A stretch of 22,994 nt of DNA from an archaeon (GTDB lineage Archaea; EX4484-52; B79-G9): positions 1 through 22,994 of the forward strand of contig JAUVEX010000002.1 of assembly GCA_030594585.1 (NCBI GenBank). Direction: 5' to 3'. A program made the position numbers and the translations under genes. Below the pieces are notes generated by a model that was given only the letters and a program-made list of their open reading frames with translations, did no database searches and had not been told where the DNA came from. Below, piece by piece: positions 1 to 5,196 of the stretch (its first letter is position 1; each line of letters begins with the position of its first letter).

Positions 1-54
1 ACAAATACCAAATAAACAATTAAATATCTATTCTTTTTTTGCAAAACCGTCTTA

Positions 55-82
55 TTTCAACGCATATACCCAATTTCGCAAC
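55..82. repeat. Degenerate copy of the island boundary repeat
   Basis: This stretch (core ATACCCAATTTCGCAAC) resembles 1078-1105 (core ACACACCTTGATTTCGCAAC) and, less well, 2247-2269. It lies just past a remnant matching the C-terminus of the HEPN protein, as 1078-1105 lies just past the intact HEPN gene. The similarity between the two segments therefore seems to continue from coding into 3' flanking DNA. Aligned by eye with gaps. Confidence 0.4.
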
Positions 83-85
83 AAA

Positions 86-232
86 TCAATAACCTTCCTT
101 TGGTTTGTGCCGCACCATAAAATTGGTTCGAATTTTGTTTATCTCGTCTTCGGTTAGTCCAAACAGGATTTCTTCGCATTTAATTTTTCTAGAAATTTCG
201 TGAAATATATCAATCTCTTGGTGCGTAGACAT
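86..232 (-). pseudogene. Remnant of a HEPN protein C-terminus (48 codons)
   Basis: An ATG-initiated frame of 48 codons overlaps the 3' end of the methyltransferase gene by 23 bases in another frame. Its residues (EIDI..., then KCEEILFGLTEDEINKIR) align with the C-terminal part of the HEPN protein encoded at 1129-1599 (EIDI..., KCKEALYAITEDNITEIR), with a short gap between. Only the last third of a HEPN domain is present, without the helices carrying the catalytic region, so this looks like the decayed end of a second HEPN gene rather than a functional small gene. Seen directly: the residue match. Inferred: origin by duplication and truncation. It could still be translated as a short peptide. 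Confidence 0.55.
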
Positions 233-1007
233 GTTTAAACGCCTTATGACCTAAGGTGCGCGCAATTAATTTTAAATTATGGTCGAATTTAGAATCGTCA
301 GTTTTCTGCATTCGAATAGCCATATCATTAATACCATCAAAATGAATTTTAACGGAGCCGTTTATTATTGAATCTAAAAATAAATATTCAAAAAGATTAT
401 CATCGATTTCGCGCGGTATTCGTCTATCAATAACTGTTTTATTGTCATCGGTAAAATATATTTTTACGATATTGTGCAATCCAATAAATCCGCCAAGATC
501 TAACTGATTTACTGCGTTAGTAAAAACTGCAAGCGGATCTTCAGTCCATTGAAGAGCCTCAATGCCGGTAATTAGATTGGGCGCTTCTGGAAAGGTTACA
601 TTGGTTATATCTTCGCAAACACGTATGGGTGCATATACATCACCCAAAACTTCGGGAAATTCTGAGGGATACTTATACTTCAATACATCTATATCCATTC
701 CGTAATCTATAGGATACAAATCAACACCATATGCTATTAGCCTATCAGGCTCAATTCCGTCCTTTTTTAAAAAAAATTTCGCCTGCCTTTGAGCAATCTC
801 ATTTCCGCATCCTAAATCAACCCATACAAGTTCATCGTTAGATTCCAAATAAGAGCGTATCATGCCATACAGGACCGAGTCGTACGAAGAGGTATTATTA
901 AAAGAAGTATCATCTTCAAAACCCAATAACTTACTATATTCTATCAATGGTCTAGATCTTCCAGCCCATTTATTTTGTTCCGTTAAATCTAATTCTTTAA
1001 AAACCAT
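210..1007 (-). CDS. Class I SAM-dependent methyltransferase
   Basis: This 265-residue protein is probably a soluble AdoMet-dependent methyltransferase of Rossmann fold. Motif I is VDLGCGN (residues 63-69), followed by the acidic motif II YGVDLYP (D96), a post-II segment with QWTEDPLAVF, and a hydrophobic LGGFIGLHN strand after the late helix. Length is normal for a stand-alone class I enzyme. The substrate cannot be read from the sequence and the C-terminal third matches no specificity domain I recognise. The ATG at 1007 is supported by a TATA-like box about 28 bases upstream, so the transcript may be leaderless. The gene sits between a HEPN remnant and a HEPN-MNT module, so it may be accessory cargo, for example a modification activity in a defence island. 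Fold assignment is firm; the role is open. Confidence 0.8.
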   Translation of the reverse strand: MVFKELDLTEQNKWAGRSRPLIEYSKLLGFEDDTSFNNTSSYDSVLYGMIRSYLESNDELVWVDLGCGNEIAQRQAKFFLKKDGIEPDRLIAYGVDLYPIDYGMDIDVLKYKYPSEFPEVLGDVYAPIRVCEDITNVTFPEAPNLITGIEALQWTEDPLAVFTNAVNQLDLGGFIGLHNIVKIYFTDDNKTVIDRRIPREIDDNLFEYLFLDSIINGSVKIHFDGINDMAIRMQKTDDSKFDHNLKLIARTLGHKAFKHVYAPRD

Positions 1008-1028
1008 AAAACATTATTTTGGCGTAAA

Positions 1029-1042
1029 ATATTTAAATATAT
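1029..1042 (-). promoter_or_regulatory. TATA-like box for the methyltransferase gene
   Basis: The minus strand carries TATTTAAATA (1030-1039), itself palindromic, centred about 28 bases before the ATG at 1007. That is the archaeal TATA-to-start distance and implies a leaderless or nearly leaderless transcript. No Shine-Dalgarno sequence is visible before the ATG. Confidence 0.55.
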
Positions 1043-1077
1043 CCAAATTAGTACTACTTCTTGGTGTTTACTTATGT

Positions 1078-1100
1078 TTAACCCCACACACCTTGATTTC
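1078..1100. repeat. Direct repeat flanking the MNT-HEPN module, copy at the HEPN end
   Basis: This 23-base stretch (TTAACC, one variable base, CACACACC, three variable bases, ATTTC) matches 2247-2269 at 19 of 23 positions by my count. The two copies lie just outside the MNT-HEPN operon, in the same orientation about 1.17 kb apart. A more degenerate copy lies at 55-82. Confidence 0.5.
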
Positions 1101-1128
1101 GCAACCAGTGAATCAACTTTGTTTGGTT

Positions 1129-1599
1129 CTATGCTGCTGTTAATTTTTCTCGAATTTCGGTTATATTGTCTTCGGTTATGGCATATAGCGCTTCTTTGCA
1201 TTTGGTTAGAAATCTTGGTGCGCCGGCAACCATTTTCTGGTATTTTTCAATATCTATTTCCCGGTTAGCATAATACTGCGCGTCTATCCTGAGTTTCATC
1301 GCATCCCGCATATCGATTACATCCCCTGCAGCAAAATAATCCAAAAGAAATTTATCCATAAATTCAATGGTGCATGAATGATTCTCGCATTTTACGCCAA
1401 TGCGCATTAAAACAGAATATAGTGCGAAATACATCGCATAATACGACGAAGATATTTCCCAATCCCTGTTTTCTTTTAGAACAGATGCTGCTTTTAGCGC
1501 ATCTTCTGCTTTTAAGATGTATATGCGGCTCATGTTTTCGCTTGGCTCAACAAGCTCTAAGCCATTTTTAACATTAAGGCACCACTTAATCTTTTTCAT
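1129..1599 (-). CDS. HEPN domain toxin of an MNT-HEPN pair
   Basis: The 156-residue all-helical protein fits the HEPN family that accompanies MNT nucleotidyltransferases in prokaryotic toxin-antitoxin modules, where HEPN is usually an RNase toxin. It has the family's characteristic opening (KIKWCLNVKNGLELVEP) and the central helix with SSYYAMYFALYS (residues 50-61). The usual catalytic R-x4-6-H is not seen. The nearest equivalent is R104-IDAQ-Y109-Y110, as in some UPF0332-like members, so RNase activity is uncertain. It overlaps the upstream MNT gene by 14 bases and its ATG at 1599 follows a consensus ribosome binding site inside that gene, indicating translational coupling. Family is confident; activity is inferred. 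Confidence 0.85.
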   Translation of the reverse strand: MKKIKWCLNVKNGLELVEPSENMSRIYILKAEDALKAASVLKENRDWEISSSYYAMYFALYSVLMRIGVKCENHSCTIEFMDKFLLDYFAAGDVIDMRDAMKLRIDAQYYANREIDIEKYQKMVAGAPRFLTKCKEALYAITEDNITEIREKLTAA

Positions 1600-2185
1600 A
1601 TCTGAACCTCCTTAAGATATAAACATAAGACTGGATGTCATTTAATATTATGTGGTTTTGCATAATCTCTTCTAAAAACGGATCTTTTTTCTTTAATGCT
1701 TTTTTGAAAACATTCCCAGGATATGATTTGACATTTATTTCAATCTTATAGGCTTTTGAAATTTTGTCCAGTTCATTCGGTTTATAACTTCCAACAACAA
1801 ATAAATCCAAATCAGAATCTTTTTTTTGTGTTCCTTTCGCATAGCTTCCGAAAATAACAACAATTCCCTCACAAACGGGCACTATTTTTGAAGCTATTTC
1901 CTTCATGAATGGCTGTTTTTTGTAAAAATCCATTGTTCTTAGATGCTCTAAGATAGAAATAAACTGAACAGACAGTTGAGTATCATCAAGATTTAAAGAA
2001 TAAAGCTTGTTTTTCCCCTGAGTTGTGCTTTTAAGAAATTTTTGACTCTCAAATTTTTTGAGTGTGTTTGCAACAGTTTTTTGATTAAGATTTTTCTTTT
2101 TTGCAATTTGGCTTCCCGTAAGTTTTACGGTATAGTCTCTTGCAAATTCTTCGAAAATCTGTATATGAATATTATTAAGTAACAT
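1586..2185 (-). CDS. HTH-MNT nucleotidyltransferase antitoxin
   Basis: This 199-residue protein joins an N-terminal winged helix (about residues 8-66, with GSQIAKKKNLNQKTVANTLK as the HTH) to a minimal nucleotidyltransferase. The latter shows the signature GSX10DXD: G113-S114 then D125-L-D127. In the well-studied MntA-HepT type, MNT AMPylates and silences the HEPN toxin; an equivalent role is inferred here. The HTH suggests the antitoxin also binds its own promoter, where overlapping inverted repeats lie directly before the ATG. The start at 2185 is supported by a TATA-like box about 28 bases upstream. It is the first gene of a two-gene operon with HEPN. Confidence 0.85.
   Translation of the reverse strand: MLLNNIHIQIFEEFARDYTVKLTGSQIAKKKNLNQKTVANTLKKFESQKFLKSTTQGKNKLYSLNLDDTQLSVQFISILEHLRTMDFYKKQPFMKEIASKIVPVCEGIVVIFGSYAKGTQKKDSDLDLFVVGSYKPNELDKISKAYKIEINVKSYPGNVFKKALKKKDPFLEEIMQNHIILNDIQSYVYILRRFRYEKD
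1605..1613 (-). promoter_or_regulatory. Strong ribosome binding site for the HEPN gene
   Basis: The minus strand reads AAGGAGGTT five bases before the ATG at 1599, an essentially perfect Shine-Dalgarno sequence inside the 3' end of the MNT gene. It fixes the HEPN start and shows that this second cistron is translated from an internal site. Confidence 0.75.
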
Positions 2186-2217
2186 ATTACTTATATAAGT
2201 AAGTAATTATTTATATA
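2186..2217 (-). promoter_or_regulatory. Promoter and candidate autoregulatory operator of the MNT-HEPN operon
   Basis: The minus strand has a TATA-like CTATATAAAT (2209-2218). Between it and the ATG lies a perfect 16-base palindrome TTACTTATATAAGTAA (2187-2202) that overlaps a second inverted repeat, ATTACTTA (2186-2193) with TAAGTAAT (2200-2207). A dimeric wHTH protein bound here would cover the predicted transcription start. The MNT antitoxin carries such a domain. AT-richness makes short palindromes easier to find by chance, but a 16-base perfect one in this position is suggestive. Confidence 0.55.
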
Positions 2218-2246
2218 GTTTTCGGTATTAACAAACAAATCATTCC

Positions 2247-2269
2247 TTAACCACACACACCCCAATTTC
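2247..2269. repeat. Direct repeat flanking the MNT-HEPN module, copy at the MNT end
   Basis: Partner of 1078-1100, identical at 19 of 23 positions and in the same orientation. It lies about 60 bases upstream of the MNT start, so the toxin-antitoxin operon with its promoter is bracketed by the two copies. Confidence 0.5.
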
Positions 2270-2290
2270 TCTTAGAAGCTGGAAACATGC

Positions 2291-2323
2291 GTTGGTTCCA
2301 ACTACTCTGTGTCATCCGACACA
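2291..2323. other. Two adjacent small hairpins in the intergenic stretch
   Basis: GTTGG-TT-CCAAC (2291-2302) is followed by TGTGTC-ATCC-GACACA (2308-2323), a perfect 6-base stem with a 4-base loop. The rest of the roughly 200-base gap between the MNT and Lys-rich genes holds only promoters and a boundary repeat. No T-tract follows, so a classical terminator is not obvious; it may be a regulatory leader or chance structure. Confidence 0.3.
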
Positions 2324-2337
2324 AAGGCATATGCATA

Positions 2338-2386
2338 TCTATAAAAATAAGAAAAGCCCCAATAGATGTATCATTTCAAAGGGTGT
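2338..2386 (+). promoter_or_regulatory. Promoter and ribosome binding site for the Lys-rich membrane protein
   Basis: A TATA-like TCTATAAAAATAAG (2338-2351) is followed by GGGTGT (2381-2386) nine bases before the ATG at 2395. This supports 2395 over the upstream in-frame ATG at 2287, whose 36 extra codons look non-coding. Confidence 0.5.
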
Positions 2387-2394
2387 GTTTTCAA

Positions 2395-2628
2395 ATGGCA
2401 AAGGCAGTAAAGAAAAAAGCAGTAAAAAAAACAGAAACTATAAAAAAAGCAAGCAAGCAAGCCAAAAAAGCAGTCAGGCAGCCTGTTAAAACAAAAAGCC
2501 CGGCAGTAAACAAATTCTTATTTGGGCATGAAAAAATGACAAAAACAGACATAATAGAAATCATAATGTTTGTCTCAATGTTTGCTTTCATGCTGTTTGT
2601 GTATTTGAAAGTTCAGGAAGTCATTTAA
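2395..2628 (+). CDS. Small Lys-rich single-TM protein
   Basis: This 77-residue protein has a strongly basic N-terminal half (MAKAVKKKAVKKTETIKKAS and on to about residue 36, made largely of Lys, Ala and Thr) and one hydrophobic segment near the C-terminus (about 53-71). The basic tail would stay in the cytoplasm. Such tails resemble histone-H1-like or nucleic-acid-binding tails, but composition alone does not prove function. I recognise no family. The next gene starts at the base after this stop codon, so the two are almost certainly co-translated, and the pair may form a small membrane complex. Confidence 0.6.
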   Translation: MAKAVKKKAVKKTETIKKASKQAKKAVRQPVKTKSPAVNKFLFGHEKMTKTDIIEIIMFVSMFAFMLFVYLKVQEVI

Positions 2629-2940
2629 GTGTTTGAAATCCTTGCGGTTATTTTGGGAATTCTTTGGATGTTTGACTTATACCAGACACTAAGGCTTACA
2701 AAAAGGTTTGGAAACCGAATTGAAGAGAACCCTTTTGCACGGTTTCTCTTAAAGCATAAAAGAATTGATTTTGTTATTTTCAAGCTTATTGATCTTTTAT
2801 TTGTTGTCGCAATCATGTATTTTGTAAATGTTCAAAACATAGTGCTGGCACGAGGGCTCTTAAGTGTATTTGTGCTCATATATGTGTTTACAGTTGTGCA
2901 CAACCAACGGGTTTACAAAGGAATGTACAAACTTTATTAA
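2629..2940 (+). CDS. DUF5658-like small integral membrane protein
   Basis: This 103-residue protein has three hydrophobic segments (about 3-18, 48-66 and 71-92). Its pattern D16...T20...G28...EENPFARFLL (33-42) followed by a Lys in the next helix (FKLIDLL) matches my memory of DUF5658, whose members share D..T, G..E.NP and a K in the second helix. Function of that family is unknown. The start is GTG directly after the previous TAA, with no gap, which implies translational coupling to the Lys-rich protein. A T-rich tract follows the stop. Confidence 0.65.
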   Translation: MFEILAVILGILWMFDLYQTLRLTKRFGNRIEENPFARFLLKHKRIDFVIFKLIDLLFVVAIMYFVNVQNIVLARGLLSVFVLIYVFTVVHNQRVYKGMYKLY

Positions 2941-2949
2941 GTTTATTGC

Positions 2950-2961
2950 TTTTGTTTTTTA
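2950..2961 (+). terminator. T-rich terminator candidate
   Basis: TTTTGTTTTTT-type run about ten bases after the stop at 2940, of the kind that stops archaeal RNA polymerase without a hairpin. Confidence 0.45.
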
Positions 2962-2974
2962 ACAAGATATATGA

Positions 2975-3014
2975 ATATCTAGGTATATCAATATCTCAAT
3001 ATCTTAGTGTCTCA
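2975..3014. repeat. Five-unit 8-base tandem repeat
   Basis: The 40 bases read as ATATCTAG, GTATATCA, ATATCTCA, ATATCTTA, GTGTCTCA: five diverged units with consensus close to rTATCTCA. They lie between a T-tract and the promoter of the gene at 3078. It may be a slippage-prone microsatellite or a cluster of protein-binding half-sites. Confidence 0.5.
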
Positions 3015-3038
3015 AGAGCCCATTATAAAAGCACTGTG

Positions 3039-3070
3039 CAAAATATATAATAACAGAAAAGATGATGGTG
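3039..3070 (+). promoter_or_regulatory. Promoter and GGTG ribosome binding site for the orphan gene at 3078
   Basis: TATA-like AAATATATAATA (3040-3051), then GGTG (3067-3070) seven bases before the ATG at 3078. Confidence 0.5.
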
Positions 3071-3077
3071 TAAAAAC

Positions 3078-3503
3078 ATGATTGTAGGAATAAATTTGGA
3101 TTCTATTGACGCTAAAAAACATACAGTCCCTGCAGGCAATATCCGTATTGACAATAATGTCAATATTGTTCGCGTAAAAGAGACAAAAATACCTATCTTT
3201 GATGAGAAAATCTCACAAATTGGGTTCAAATTTATAACAAAATACTCAAAAGAAGATGAAGTAATAGGAACAATCACAATAACGGGGAGCGTTCTTTTCA
3301 GGGGCGATACCGAGCAAATCAAGAAAACATATTCTGAAGAAAAAAAACTGCCTGAAAAAATAGGCCTCATTGTTGTAAATGCAATACTTGCCAAATGCAT
3401 CACACAGACAATACATATTTCCGAGCAGGTTTCACTCCCCCCACCAATTAGCATGCCTTCGGTTTCACACAAAAAGAAGCAGAATCTTGAATATATTGGG
3501 TGA
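3078..3503 (+). CDS. Orphan conserved protein, paralog 1
   Basis: This 141-residue soluble protein has no signal peptide or TM and I cannot name its family. It is clearly related to the 136-residue protein at 12583. Both begin with a G-[IM]-N segment and share GF+[FY].T.Y followed by [IT]-[IQ]-ITG-x-[VI]-[LV], a charged segment ending in KKLP.K, a hydrophobic helix with [VI]N, and a closing Pro-rich [LM]PP-x3-[LM]P motif before a basic tail. The pattern suggests a beta-sheet half, then helices, then an extended Pro-rich segment. A SecB-like fold is one possibility from secondary structure alone, not demonstrated. It is monocistronic with its own promoter. Two divergent copies in 10 kb suggest a family with specialised members. 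Confidence 0.75.
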   Translation: MIVGINLDSIDAKKHTVPAGNIRIDNNVNIVRVKETKIPIFDEKISQIGFKFITKYSKEDEVIGTITITGSVLFRGDTEQIKKTYSEEKKLPEKIGLIVVNAILAKCITQTIHISEQVSLPPPISMPSVSHKKKQNLEYIG

Positions 3504-3630
3504 GCTTAAGAACCAAAAAATATATATACTCAAAAAATATAAATAAGATATAGTTATTAAAAAAATATCAATAGAATGAATAAAATAAAAAGAATATATT
3601 CTATTAGATAAAATAAAATATGGATGATAC

Positions 3631-3642
3631 ATAATATATATT
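3631..3642 (+). promoter_or_regulatory. TATA-like box for the first winged-helix gene
   Basis: ATAATATATATT is centred about 26 bases before the ATG at 3663. This fits a leaderless transcript and argues against the in-frame ATG at 3624, which lies upstream of the box. The preceding 3504-3630 is very AT-rich and contains a perfect palindrome AGAATATATTCT (3591-3602), a possible operator. Confidence 0.5.
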
Positions 3643-3662
3643 GTAGAATTTGCGGCGATTAT

Positions 3663-3962
3663 ATGGCGGATAAAAAAACGATGTTAGAGGAGCTATTTTT
3701 ACATGACAAGCCAGTAAAGATACTTGTTGCCCTAAAAGAAGGTGGGGACAAGGCATACGCATCCACGCTTGCAAAGGTGGCAGACTGCACATATTCACAT
3801 ACAGTAAAGATACTTGATCTTTTTGAAAAAATCAATTTGGTCGCTTTTGAGAAGAAAGGCAGGGTAAAATACATCAAATTAACAGAAACAGGCGACGATA
3901 TTGCATTCAATCTTGAGAATCTTGTGAGAAAAATGAACAAGATTCCGGGGAAAAAGAAATAA
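3663..3962 (+). CDS. Small winged-helix transcription regulator
   Basis: This 99-residue cytoplasmic protein is almost entirely one winged-helix domain. Helix 2 and the recognition helix fall in YASTLAKVADCTYSHTVKIL (about residues 33-52), followed by a wing hairpin (VAFEKKGRVKYIKLT, about 60-74) and a C-terminal helix that may mediate dimerisation. It resembles MarR/ArsR-like archaeal regulators. No effector domain or metal-binding Cys cluster is visible. Two copies of a TGGGAA...TCCCA near-palindrome lie within 100 bases downstream, and a second winged-helix gene follows. It probably regulates itself or its neighbours; the target is unknown. Confidence 0.8.
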   Translation: MADKKTMLEELFLHDKPVKILVALKEGGDKAYASTLAKVADCTYSHTVKILDLFEKINLVAFEKKGRVKYIKLTETGDDIAFNLENLVRKMNKIPGKKK

Positions 3963-3980
3963 TTTTTTTTGTTTTAGTTT
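3963..3980 (+). terminator. T-rich terminator after the first winged-helix gene
   Basis: A tract of eight T followed by GTTTTAGTTT begins two bases after the TAA at 3960-3962, a typical archaeal U-tract terminator. Confidence 0.5.
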
Positions 3981-3982
3981 TC

Positions 3983-3998
3983 TGGGAAGTTTATCCCA
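3983..3998. promoter_or_regulatory. TGGGAA-type operator-like site, copy 1
   Basis: TGGGAAGTTTATCCCA, one of four 16-base near-palindromes sharing the pattern TGGGAA-N4-NTCCCA. Copies 1 and 2 lie between the two winged-helix genes and are both followed by TTTATT. Confidence 0.55.
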
Positions 3999-4039
3999 TT
4001 TATTTAATTATTTTCTGCCTGGAAAAAATACAGAATATT

Positions 4040-4055
4040 TGGGAATTATTTCCCA
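4040..4055. promoter_or_regulatory. TGGGAA-type operator-like site, copy 2
   Basis: TGGGAATTATTTCCCA has perfect 6-base arms (TGGGAA/TTCCCA) around a 4-base centre. It is the most symmetric of the four copies and begins 57 bases after copy 1. Confidence 0.6.
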
Positions 4056-4160
4056 TTTATTAACGCAAAAAACCAACTGCCAAAAAAGGGCTATTCCGCA
4101 TAATACTAGAATGAAAATAGGAGTTTGTTTATTTTTTGCCCGATTTGGTGCAATATCCCG

Positions 4161-4173
4161 CCCACATTGTGGG
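4161..4173. promoter_or_regulatory. GC-rich 13-base palindrome
   Basis: CCCACATTGTGGG has perfect 6-base arms around one base, in otherwise AT-rich DNA, about 100 bases before the TATA-like box of the gene at 4308. The position suits a binding site for a dimeric regulator. Confidence 0.4.
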
Positions 4174-4182
4174 AAAAGGGTC

Positions 4183-4259
4183 TATTCCTATACTGTCTAA
4201 ACCAGAGCATTTTTCAAAACCCTTATTTTTCAAAATTCATTCCAATATGTATAGGAATA
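4183..4259. repeat. 11-base inverted repeat pair upstream of the second winged-helix gene
   Basis: TATTCCTATAC (4183-4193) and its exact reverse complement GTATAGGAATA (4249-4259) are separated by 55 bases. They end about ten bases before the TATA-like box of the downstream gene. They could form a looping operator pair; TATTCCTAT recurs upstream of the CNNM and first surface-protein genes. Confidence 0.4.
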
Positions 4260-4267
4260 CGAAAAAC

Positions 4268-4303
4268 TATAAATACCTGTAAATACCCTATATTTTTGGG
4301 TGA
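4268..4303 (+). promoter_or_regulatory. Promoter and ribosome binding site for the second winged-helix gene
   Basis: TATA-like CTATAAATA (4268-4276) lies about 36 bases before the ATG at 4308, and GGGTGA (4298-4303) is four bases before it. This places the start at 4308 and rejects the 61-codon upstream extension. Confidence 0.55.
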
Positions 4304-4307
4304 AATT

Positions 4308-4691
4308 ATGGCAAAAAAACCTAAAAGATACCAGACAACAATCACGATAAAACCTCTTGAAACCCCGGACTTTGAATCATTATTACAGCTTCTTTTCAGG
4401 GGAACCAAAAACCCTGATCTTCCGGAACATGCGCTAAAGTTCCTTAAGGGCTTAAGAAGTGCAGGTGAAAATGGGCGGTTTGAGCGGGCCAAATGGGAAG
4501 AATACTGCACGGCAAACAACATAAGCAAAACAACATACTATACTATGATAAACAAGCTTATAGGGCTTGGGCTGATTGAGGTTGTTGAGAGAGATTTCTA
4601 CAAGCTTTCAAACCGGTCTGAGCGCTTCTTTGAAGCAATTATTTTGTCTATAAGGGCATTTATGTCAAAAAAAGTCCAAAGCTCTTTGTGA
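4308..4691 (+). CDS. Second small winged-helix DNA-binding protein
   Basis: This 127-residue cytoplasmic protein has a basic N-terminus (MAKKPKRYQTTITIKP) that may form a beta strand, a helical segment (FESLLQLLFRG, then HALKFLKGLRSAGENGRF), and a C-terminal winged helix. There KWEEYCTANNISKTTYYTMI looks like helices 2 and 3, followed by a wing (LIEVVERDFYKLS) and a final helix (SERFFEAIILSIRAFM). It is unrelated in detail to the protein at 3663. It lies inside the cluster of four TGGGAA-type sites and is a candidate for the protein that binds them, but nothing in the sequence proves this. A 9-base-arm inverted repeat straddles its stop codon. Confidence 0.75.
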   Translation: MAKKPKRYQTTITIKPLETPDFESLLQLLFRGTKNPDLPEHALKFLKGLRSAGENGRFERAKWEEYCTANNISKTTYYTMINKLIGLGLIEVVERDFYKLSNRSERFFEAIILSIRAFMSKKVQSSL

Positions 4692-4718
4692 GAGTTAATT
4701 TGTGTCAATACTCTCACA
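4687..4718. repeat. Inverted repeat over the stop of the second winged-helix gene
   Basis: TGTGAGAGT (4687-4695) and ACTCTCACA (4710-4718) are exact reverse complements around a 14-base loop. The TGA stop (4689-4691) lies in the left arm. No T-run follows, so it is not an obvious terminator. The left arm extended by two bases (TGTGAGAGTTA) recurs at 5101-5111 near the next gene. Confidence 0.5.
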
Positions 4719-4880
4719 CCACAGGCCATATTTTGGCAAAAATACTCGTGAATTTGAAGAAAATTGTCGTTTTTTATGTGTTTCCACTGTTTAAGCTACC
4801 ATATTTGACAAAATACAGTAAAAAAAGCATATTGTTTATTTTAAAAACACATACTATGGGCGCTAAAAAATAGTTGTTTT

Positions 4881-4896
4881 TGGGAAGTTCTTCCGA
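4881..4896. promoter_or_regulatory. TGGGAA-type operator-like site, copy 3
   Basis: TGGGAAGTTCTTCCGA follows the four-copy pattern with one departure (CCGA for CCCA) in the right arm. It begins 27 bases before copy 4. Confidence 0.45.
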
Positions 4897-4907
4897 TATA
4901 TTATATT

Positions 4908-4923
4908 TGGGAAGTTTGTCCCA
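4908..4923. promoter_or_regulatory. TGGGAA-type operator-like site, copy 4
   Basis: TGGGAAGTTTGTCCCA, with the symmetry extended outward by TT and AA. It differs from copy 1 at one position only (TTTG against TTTA), strong internal evidence that the motif is under selection. Confidence 0.6.
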
Positions 4924-5186
4924 AATACATAAAAGATACCAGATAATATATTTCATAACAAGTATATTATTACATATAGTATCTAATCCATAGAATATAT
5001 CTTATTTCTAATAAACAATATTACAAATAACAATTGTTTAAATATATAGAATATAACGATTATATCATATTATATATTTTTCGATAAATATGCACAAAAA
5101 TGTGAGAGTTAGGCAAACAACATTTTATGCAAAAAACGATAACAATAGAAGAAATCAATCAAATTGGAACGAAAACAGGGCAGACA

Positions 5187-5196
5187 AATATATAAT
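5187..5196 (+). promoter_or_regulatory. TATA-like box for the membrane-Pth2 operon
   Basis: AAATATATAA is centred about 31 bases before the ATG at 5223. It supports that start over the in-frame TTG at 5196 and GTG at 5202, which would overlap the box or fall ahead of the expected transcription start. Confidence 0.5.

Larger units (their letters stand above)
3963..4307. other. Gene-free regulatory interval between the two winged-helix genes
   Basis: About 345 bases with no convincing gene. The frame open from 4125 is Cys/aromatic-rich without family features and reads through a promoter. The interval holds a T-rich terminator, two TGGGAA-type near-palindromes, a GC-rich 13-base palindrome, an 11-base inverted repeat pair, and the promoter of the next gene. 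Confidence 0.6.

Noticed and set aside
2287..2394. Upstream in-frame extension of the Lys-rich TM protein
   Set aside because: It contains two hairpins and the likely TATA box, and lacks the Lys/Ala composition of the protein.
4125..4307. 61-codon N-terminal extension of the second winged-helix protein
   Set aside because: It reads through a TATA-like box and ribosome binding site, is rich in Cys and aromatics, and shows no domain; the ATG at 4308 is well supported.
4688..4873. Open frame of 61 codons after the second winged-helix gene
   Set aside because: No family feature or convincing start signal, and it overlaps the 4687-4718 inverted repeat.
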